DNA from: Eriocheir sinensis
Lineage: Eukaryota > Arthropoda > Malacostraca > Decapoda > Varunidae
Length of the DNA stretch: 64,000 bases
NCBI RefSeq assembly: GCF_024679095.1
Contig: NC_066516.1
Coordinates: 2,073,958 to 2,137,957, forward strand
Reading direction: 5' to 3'
This document shows, in pieces, positions 57,782 to 64,000 of this stretch. The position numbers were made by a program, and so were the translations under genes. Numbering within the stretch: the first letter of the stretch is position 1; the number at the start of each line of letters is the position of its first letter. The notes under the pieces are model-generated. The model was not told where the DNA came from. It was given only the letters and a program-made list of their open reading frames with translations, and ran no database searches.

Positions 57782-59495
57782 CAGTACTCTCTCGATTTTC
57801 ACGCTTGCTTCATTCCGAAGGTATAGCGCTAAACTCGAGGATCGCGAAACTCAAGGTATTGAAATACATGAAAAAGCATTTATAGGTTCCGACCCGTGGA
57901 AAAAGATTACTTTTTTTTCGACGACTCCCTTGTTATCACAATTTTTTCGACTTTACTCCCTTGTTATCTCAAAATACGTACCTTGGTAATAGGCAGCAAA
58001 TGAGAAGTGAGAACAGGTCGTTTTGAAGCCGCAGTTGAAGGCGGCTTCCTTACAATTGGCTGACAGTTCTGAATACACGCTTGTGATCCACGTGGTGTCG
58101 TCTGCTAAAGTAAGGGCAGTTGCTCACGGTCACCCGTGGGACAGCCAGACAAACCTATATTTTTTGGTCGTTTTCTGTGTTATGATATAATCTGCTAACT
58201 CTTTCTGTTAGAAATCATTAAATCACTAATATCATGATTGACATTTCAATGCCTATTGAACGTAAACTGCCGCCACAGCCGCAAAATAGCTTGCAGAGAG
58301 GTTCAACTTGCTTACTGCTTCCATATTTTCCTCACCGCTCACAAAGACCACAAGCGGACAAACTAGAACAAATCCAGGCAAATTAACACTTTTAATGCTG
58401 TGTATTCCCACAGCGCGCATGCGTGGTGGACAGCAAAATGACTAATTTCAGTGGGCAGATATTTCTCGCAACACCGGCCAGTGTATAGTGGACCTTCTTC
58501 TTCTTCTTTTGACCTGTAATGTTTTGTATCGCTTCTTAGGTCCTCCTTCTCCACACTTTTATACTTCACAAAATGCACGTAGGGCCGCTTTCACAGTCAT
58601 TTTGTTTGTTTTGATCGTTATCTGTGGCAGGGATTGCTGCTCTAGTATTTCCACGTGAAACTGGCCGATGGTTAGTGGCGGCACACCTTACCACACACTC
58701 TCAACACCTGTCGCTTTCTCTGCAGCCGCCACTACCCCATCGGCCAGTTTCACGTGGAAAACAATAGCGTCGATCGCTGCCATTGGTAACGATCAAAACA
58801 AGCAGTGACTGTGAAAGTGGCCCTTATTTATTTCACACACCTATACACTTCACCCTGAACTTAGGTGGTTTCTGTTTTTTTCTTTCCCTGATTTTGCTTT
58901 TCTTTGCCCTTTTGCTATTATTTTGCACTATTACTTTTCACCATCGCTGCCATGCATTACAGGTCAAAAGAAGAAGAAGAGGCAAACAACACCAGGAGAT
59001 CTACAATATTCATAGACTTGAGAAAAAAAGTTTTTTGGACTGTGGTTAGACAGCACAGGGTGTTCTCTCATCTTGTTAATCAAGTAGTAAGCAAAGCAGC
59101 TCTGCCAGTCCATTTTACAAGTCTCTTGGTGGGCCATCTTCCACTGCTCCTCACTCCTCAGCCACTGCCATCGTCTGTTTGTTTACATGCAGCCGTTCGG
59201 TACCCACGTGCCCACGCTCGTACTCACAACCGTTTTCAATTCATAAGGACAACCAACAACTCGCTCCCGGTTAGGCATACGGGCAACCGCGGTTGCCCAT
59301 AGCCCCAATTGTTGGACACCGCCTTTTAAGGCAGCACGCATGACGCCTACGGTAGGTAGACATGACCCGTACATGTCAAAGCAGCGCGAAACTCGTGGCG
59401 GTAATGCGCGAAAGTCGTGATGGTAAGAATTTAGGATTAAGCGCTAAACTCGAGGATTGCGAAACTCGGATAGCACGAAACTCGAGAGGGTACTG
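57782..59495. mobile_element. Tigger-like element T4, copy a
   Basis: TIRs CAGTACTCTCTCGATTTTC and, inverted, CAGTACCCTCTCGAGTTTC; TA on both sides (57780-57781, 59496-59497). The Z copy at 34310-34330 gives the empty site. It carries a Harbinger-like MITE at 58582-58823. The open frame around 58953-59170 (MHYRSKEEEEANNT) is conserved in copy b but has no known domain. Confidence 0.93.
58582..58823. mobile_element. Harbinger-like MITE in T4a
   Basis: TIRs GGGCCGCTTTCACAGTCA and, inverted, GGGCCACTTTCACAGTCA, flanked by GTA / TTA. It is shorter than the copy in T4b by an internal deletion. Confidence 0.82.
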
Positions 59496-59748
59496 TATTT
59501 GGTCAAAGAATCAGTCAGGTGATAGGTGAAGCTATGCAAAAATGCCGCTATATTGGGCAAGAACATCCACCAGTTACTCGTCCGTAGATTTGCCGCGCTG
59601 GGCTGATATGATTTTCCACCAAATTTAGTGAAGAACCCACTCAATTGGCAATCCTGTGTTGTGAGAATTAGTGTTGGAACACTCTCATACGCAGGAGATT
59701 TGAGTGCAGGTGGAGCTCGCAGCGAGAGTTTAGCACCACCAGCAAATA

Positions 59749-60871
59749 CAGGTAACTCTCGATTTACGCGAGTTTGGTTTACGCGTTTTTTAAATAACGC
59801 GGGGTCCAAAATCCAAATAAATTTTTAATTTAGGCGTTTTTTTTTTCACTTATACGCGATATTTTATGGAGTGGCCACCAGATGTCTCACGCAACTGGAC
59901 TCACACGGCCACACAGCTGAGCTCAGTTCTTCCTGCGCGCCACTTTAACAACAATACAGTACCTACGCTGCCACGCTACTCGGCAATAGGGGTGGGCAGG
60001 TACCGGTATCAGTACCTGTACTAACGCGGTACCAGCAATACGGTACGGTACTGGTACCAGGCTGCTCGGTACCGGTACCAATACTAGCCAGCCCCTCATG
60101 GTGTCCCTCATTTCTTCCTCACACGAGAGAGGCTGAAAATGAGTGCCCGAGTGGATATCCCGGTTCTGGTGACACGCGGCATGCAGCTGTTTGTTGTGTG
60201 GGTGTGGTTGTGTGGTTTGTAAACAGTGCAAATGGCGGCCGGGCTGGGATTGCGTGAAATAACTCCTCGTACAAGACTCATGATGTACAGTTTCTGATAT
60301 CATATTCACCCCATTATTCTCACTAATATTGATAATTAATAATGAACACATGGACATTTTTTTCCAATATGATTTTTTATGTAGCTTGTACTGCTCCTTA
60401 GTCATACAATCTTAAGCCACCTGTGACATCAAGATCAAGATCATACAAATGGCGCCCGACGGAAAAACGGGATAACAGCAAGGCATGGACGATCTTCCAC
60501 CGATTTAGTCTTTGTATAGTAGTTATTAGATCGCCCTGTATTCTATGGTAACATATTATAGGACAGCTATGGACTATGAAGGATTATAAACAATAATAAA
60601 GGTAAGTTTGCCGTTGTTATTGGATAAGACGAAAAACGGACCCCTAAAAACATCCCAAAGAAGAAAAAAATCATTAAAAATTTGTACATTTAGCGTATAA
60701 CGCGCAGGGCTAAACTTTCAGGCATTTTTTATGTGAAAAAATGCGCGCTATACGCCGAAAATTACGGTATTTATTTTTCGACAAAAAACTACCTCTTGTT
60801 TGATTTACATCGTTTTTGAATTACGCGACCTCTTCAAGAACGCAACACTCGCGTAAATCGAGAGTTACCTG
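59749..60871. mobile_element. Tigger-like element T5
   Basis: TIRs CAGGTAACTCTCGATTTACG and, inverted, the same 20 bases; TA at 59747-59748 and 60872-60873. Other Z copies show the empty site AAATACGCCTA. It contains a hAT-like fragment from 59989. No transposase. Confidence 0.93.
59989..60100. mobile_element. Fragment of the GGTACC hAT family
   Basis: TAGGGGTGGGCAGGTACCGG and further GGTACC words match the left end of the element at 20536. The right terminus was not found, so the extent is uncertain. Confidence 0.7.
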
Positions 60872-60913
60872 TACGCCTAACGCTCGCTGCGAGCGCTTAG
60901 CAATGAAAGGGTT

Positions 60914-61275
60914 AAGAGAGAGAAGAAAGAAAAAGAAAGAAAGTAGAGAAACAAAGAAAGAAAGAAGATTATAAATAAATAAAGAGACAAAGAATGAAAG
61001 AAAAAAAATATGGAAAGAAAGAAAGAGATAGAAAGTAATGAGATAAAGAACGTAAGAAAGAAAGGAGAAAAAAAATGAGAAAGAAAGAATTTTAATGAAA
61101 AATATATAGACAGAAAGAGAGACAGACAATAAGATAAAAAGAAAGAGAGGTAAAGATAGAATGATTTGAAAAGAGAAAAGGAGAAAGAAAAAAGAAAGTG
61201 GAAAAAAGAAAGAGAAAGACAGAAAGACAGAAATAATGAGAAAGAAGGAAAATACATAGACAGAAAGAAAGGGCC
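60914..61275. repeat. GAAA-rich polypurine tract
   Basis: About 360 bp of degenerate GAAA/GAGA. The long Ser/Phe/Leu minus-strand frame here is an artefact. Confidence 0.93.
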
Positions 61276-61510
61276 TCTCCTTAATCCACCACCTCCTATT
61301 GTCTCCTGGGATGTGTAGGTGTGTGTAGAAAGGGAAGGGTGAGATGTGGGGGCGGGGGGAGTGGGGAGGGTTGCGGTGACAGGCTCAGAGCGAACTTCAA
61401 GGGAAAGGCTGAGGAAGTGGGAATCTCCCTCCTGCCCAGCCAAAAGTGTCAGAGTGACAACAGCCCCGACTGTACTATATGTAATATTGGGTAGGTATGA
61501 AAGCCTGGCC

Positions 61511-61558
<48 letters not shown>

Positions 61559-61878
61559 CGCGTGACCCCGAAAAGAGAGGTCGCACCGCTCCTGCTACTC
61601 CCCGGGCAAGGGCAAGTCAGGTTAAGCCCAGCTTCGTTCCGAGGCGCCCTGGGTGTCATGGACCACAACCCCCTCCCCGCTCTTCTCCTCGATCTCCATC
61701 TGCATGATGAACCCCTGTGCAGTGGCATCGTGAGGGGGGGGCGGCATATGTCCGCGGTGCAATACTTCGGGGGCGCCAAAGTGAAGAAGGTCAATCAGAT
61801 TTTTGTTCCGCATCCTGGTAACACACAACATGTGTGGCTGAAACTCGTCATAAAGCTTTAAAATTACAAAATGCAGTA
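61276..61878. other. No gene seen; (GA)n at 61516-61551
   Basis: GC-richer sequence with an 18-unit GA run. A 171-codon plus frame crosses the GA run and has no recognisable domain. Confidence 0.55.
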
Positions 61879-63657
61879 CAGTACCCTCTCGAGTTTTGCG
61901 CTTGCTTCATTCCGAAGGTATAGCGCAAAACTCGAGTATCGTGAAACTCGAGGTATTGAAGTACATGAAAAAGCGCTTATTGGTTCCAGCCCGTGGAAAA
62001 AAATACTTTTTTTTTTCCGACTTGTCTCCCTTGTTATCAATTTTTTTTCGACTTTACTCTCTTGTTATCTCAAAATACGTACCTTGGTAATAGGCAGAAA
62101 ATGCGAAGTGAGAACAGGTCGTTCTGAAGCCGCAGTTGAAGGCGGCTGCCTTACAATTGGCTGGCAGTTCTGAATACACGCTTGTGATACACGTGGTGTC
62201 GTCTGCTAATGTAAGGGTGGTTGCTCGCGGTCACCCGTGTACAGTTGACAAACCTATAGCTTCTGGTAGTTTTTTGTGTGTTATGGTATAATCTGCTAAC
62301 TCTTTGTTATATATCATCAAATTACTAACATCATGATTGACTTTTCAATGCCTATTGAACGTAAACTGCCGCCGCAATCGCAAAATAGCTCGCAGAGAGG
62401 TTCAACTTGCTTACTGCTTCCATATTTCCCTCAACGCTCACAAAGACCACAAGCGGACAAAAAAGAACAAATCCAGGCAAATTAACACTTTTAATGCTGT
62501 GTATTCCCACAGCGCACATGCATGGTGGACAGCAGAATGACTAATTTCAGTGGGCAGATATTTCTCGCAACACTGGCCAGTGTAGTGGACCTTCTTCTTT
62601 TTCTTTTGACCTGTAATGCTTTGTATCGCTTCTTAGGTCCTCCTCCTCCACACTTTTATACTTCACAACATGCACTTAGGGCCGCCTTCACAGTCATTTT
62701 GTTTGTATTGATCGTTACCAATGGCGGCGATCGCCGCTCTAGTATTTCCACGTGAAACTGGCCGATGGGTAGTGATGTGATGTGATGGTGTCAGAGGTAT
62801 TGCCTTTACAACGGCACCTCGTGGCGGCTGCGGGGTTAGCCTCGCCCCGCACCTTACCACACACTCTCAACACCTGCCGCTTTCTCTGCAGCCACCACTA
62901 CCCCAAAGGGCAATTTCACGTGGAAAACTATAGCAGTGATCGCCGCCATTGGTAACGATCAAAACAAACAAAACGACTGTGAAAGTGGCCCTTATTTACT
63001 TCACAGTGCACACTTATACACTTCACCCTGAACTTAGGTGTTTTTCTGTTCCTTTCTTTCCCTGGTTTTGGTTTTCTTTGCCCTTTTGCTATTTTTCACT
63101 GTTACTTTTCACCTTCGCTGCCATGCATTACAGGTCAAAAGAAGAAGAAGAGGAAAACATCACTGGGAGATCTACAATTTTCATAGACTCAAGAAAAAAG
63201 TTTTTTGGACTGTGGTTCCCCAGCACGGGGTGTTCTCTTATCTTGTTAATCAAGTAGTAAGCAAAGCAGCTCTGCCAGTCCATTTTACGAGTCTCTTGGT
63301 GGGCCATCTTCCACTGCTCCTCACTCCTCAGCCACTGTAGTTGTCTGTTTGTTCACATACAGCCGTGAGGTACCCATGCTCATACCCACAACCGTTTTCC
63401 ATTCATACGGACAACCAACAACTCGCTCCCGGTTAGGCATATGGGCAACCGCGGTTGCCCATAGCCCCAATGGTTGGACACCGCCTTTTAAGGCAGCACG
63501 CATGACGCCGACGGTAGGTAGACGTGACCCGTACATGTCAAAGGAGTGCAAAACTCGTGGCGGTAATGCGCGAAAGTTGTGATGGTAAGAATTTAGGACT
63601 AAGCGCTAAACTCGAGGATCGTGAAACTCGGAGAGCGTGAAACTCGAGAGGGTACTG
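61879..63657. mobile_element. Tigger-like element T4, copy b
   Basis: TIRs CAGTACCCTCTCGAGTTTTG and, inverted, CAGTACCCTCTCGAGTTTC; TA at 61877-61878 and 63658-63659. It is co-linear with T4a along its length, including the nested Harbinger MITE and the MHYRSKEEEEENIT frame (63122). Confidence 0.94.
62679..62991. mobile_element. Harbinger-like MITE in T4b
   Basis: TIRs GGGCCGCCTTCACAGTCA and, inverted, GGGCCACTTTCACAGTCG, flanked by TTA (62676-62678 and 62992-62994). 313 bp, the fuller of two copies. Confidence 0.88.
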
Positions 63658-63691
63658 TATAGTGTAACAAAAGCAGCTAACATCTTGCAAT

Positions 63692-64000
63692 AGGTAGGCA
63701 GTGGCTGAGTGGTTAGTGTGCGGGCCTAGCATTCATGGCGCCATGGACAATATCAGTTCAAATTCCCACACTACCACCTGGGATTTTTCAGTCACCGCCG
63801 AGTGGCCTAAGACTACCCACATGCTGTCCAGAAGACCACCCATCAACCCGGACTCTAGAAGATACCGTCCAAGTGAATCAAAAATGAGTTCCGGGGAGCA
63901 GCATGAGCCAAGCATAACTGGCGCCACTATAAAAAAAATTGCCTGCGCCATGAGGGGCTTGGGACGACCACCAGGCCCAAGAAGAAAGCCTACCGGCGCT
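63692..64000 (+). mobile_element. SINE S1, copy running off the window
   Basis: A box TGGCTGAGTGGTTAGTG, B box CAGTTCAAATTCCC, body TTTTTCAGTCACCGCCGAG, GGCGCCACTATAAAA and the 3' CCTACCGGCGCT at the window edge. The poly-A tail lies beyond. Confidence 0.88.

Larger units (their letters stand above)
56878..60911. mobile_element. piggyBac-like MITE Z hosting three insertions
   Basis: Outer TTAA at 56874-56877 and 60912-60915. Z sequence occupies 56878-56950, 57570-57779, 59498-59746 and 60874-60911. Inserted in it are another Z (56955-57565), T4a (57782-59495) and T5 (59749-60871). Paralogous Z copies at 34001 and 38382 supply the uninterrupted order. Confidence 0.9.

Noticed and set aside
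60821..61794. Ser/Phe/Leu-rich 305-codon minus frame resembling a membrane protein
   Set aside because: It is the complement of a GAAA polypurine tract; apparent hydrophobic segments are compositional.

Overview
This is a stretch of animal nuclear DNA that is almost entirely transposable elements and microsatellites. Long (TA)n, (GA)n, (TG)n and (ATT)n arrays, several LINE families, tRNA-derived SINEs and a large variety of short non-autonomous DNA transposons (hAT, Harbinger-like, piggyBac, pogo/Tigger, mariner, Merlin) point to an arthropod, most likely a decapod crustacean. The taxon is inferred from the repeat style, not from a diagnostic gene. There is no bacterial gene, rRNA, CRISPR array or operon.

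Layout. 1-22.8 kb: two I-like LINEs (ORF1 with zinc knuckles; ORF2 with endonuclease, reverse transcriptase and RNase H) lie head to tail on the minus strand. Copy A is cut by a hAT element (1322-2334, perfect 8-bp target duplication) and by a 7.45-kb Harbinger-like element (4839-12288, TAA duplication). The latter was itself entered by an LTR retrotransposon that keeps a gag remnant but no recognisable pol. Copy B (14523-20527) is nearly complete but has a few frameshifts and a stop. A 1.9-kb fold-back hAT sits at its 5' end. The block is bracketed by an inverted pair of a 0.2-kb repeat (179-381 and 22568-22774). 22.8-31 kb: hAT family 3 copy A, a SINE, a Merlin transposase remnant, a mariner with a broken transposase, a MITE with about 260-bp arms, and a Tigger-like element holding a nested Harbinger MITE and a GGT/GAT minisatellite.

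31-46 kb: two well-formed exons on the plus strand (31080-31152 and 41304-41437) join in frame. They give the first 59 residues of a protein whose start (MFQFNF) resembles METTL18-type histidine methyltransferases; no catalytic exon was seen. The 10-kb intron between them is filled with piggyBac, Tigger, hAT and SINE insertions and one half of a 1.45-kb segmental duplication whose other half follows exon 2. Three LINEs then lie head to tail against (TG)n tails.

46-64 kb: piggyBac-like elements sharing a TTAA, a Jockey/CR1-like LINE broken by a Harbinger MITE and by nested piggyBac MITEs, an RTE remnant, another LINE 3' end, and a five-level nest (56878-60911) in which a piggyBac MITE hosts a second copy of itself and two Tigger elements. 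A second copy of one Tigger family and a SINE running off the edge close the window.

The main value of the window is its insertion record. Many boundaries are fixed by target-site duplications, by reading frames that continue across the insertion, or by paralogous empty sites within the window. I found no new cellular pathway. The least ordinary observations are the repeated self-insertion of one piggyBac MITE at the same internal TTAA, LINEs stacked on their own microsatellite tails, and the subterminal palindrome arrays of the 7.45-kb element.
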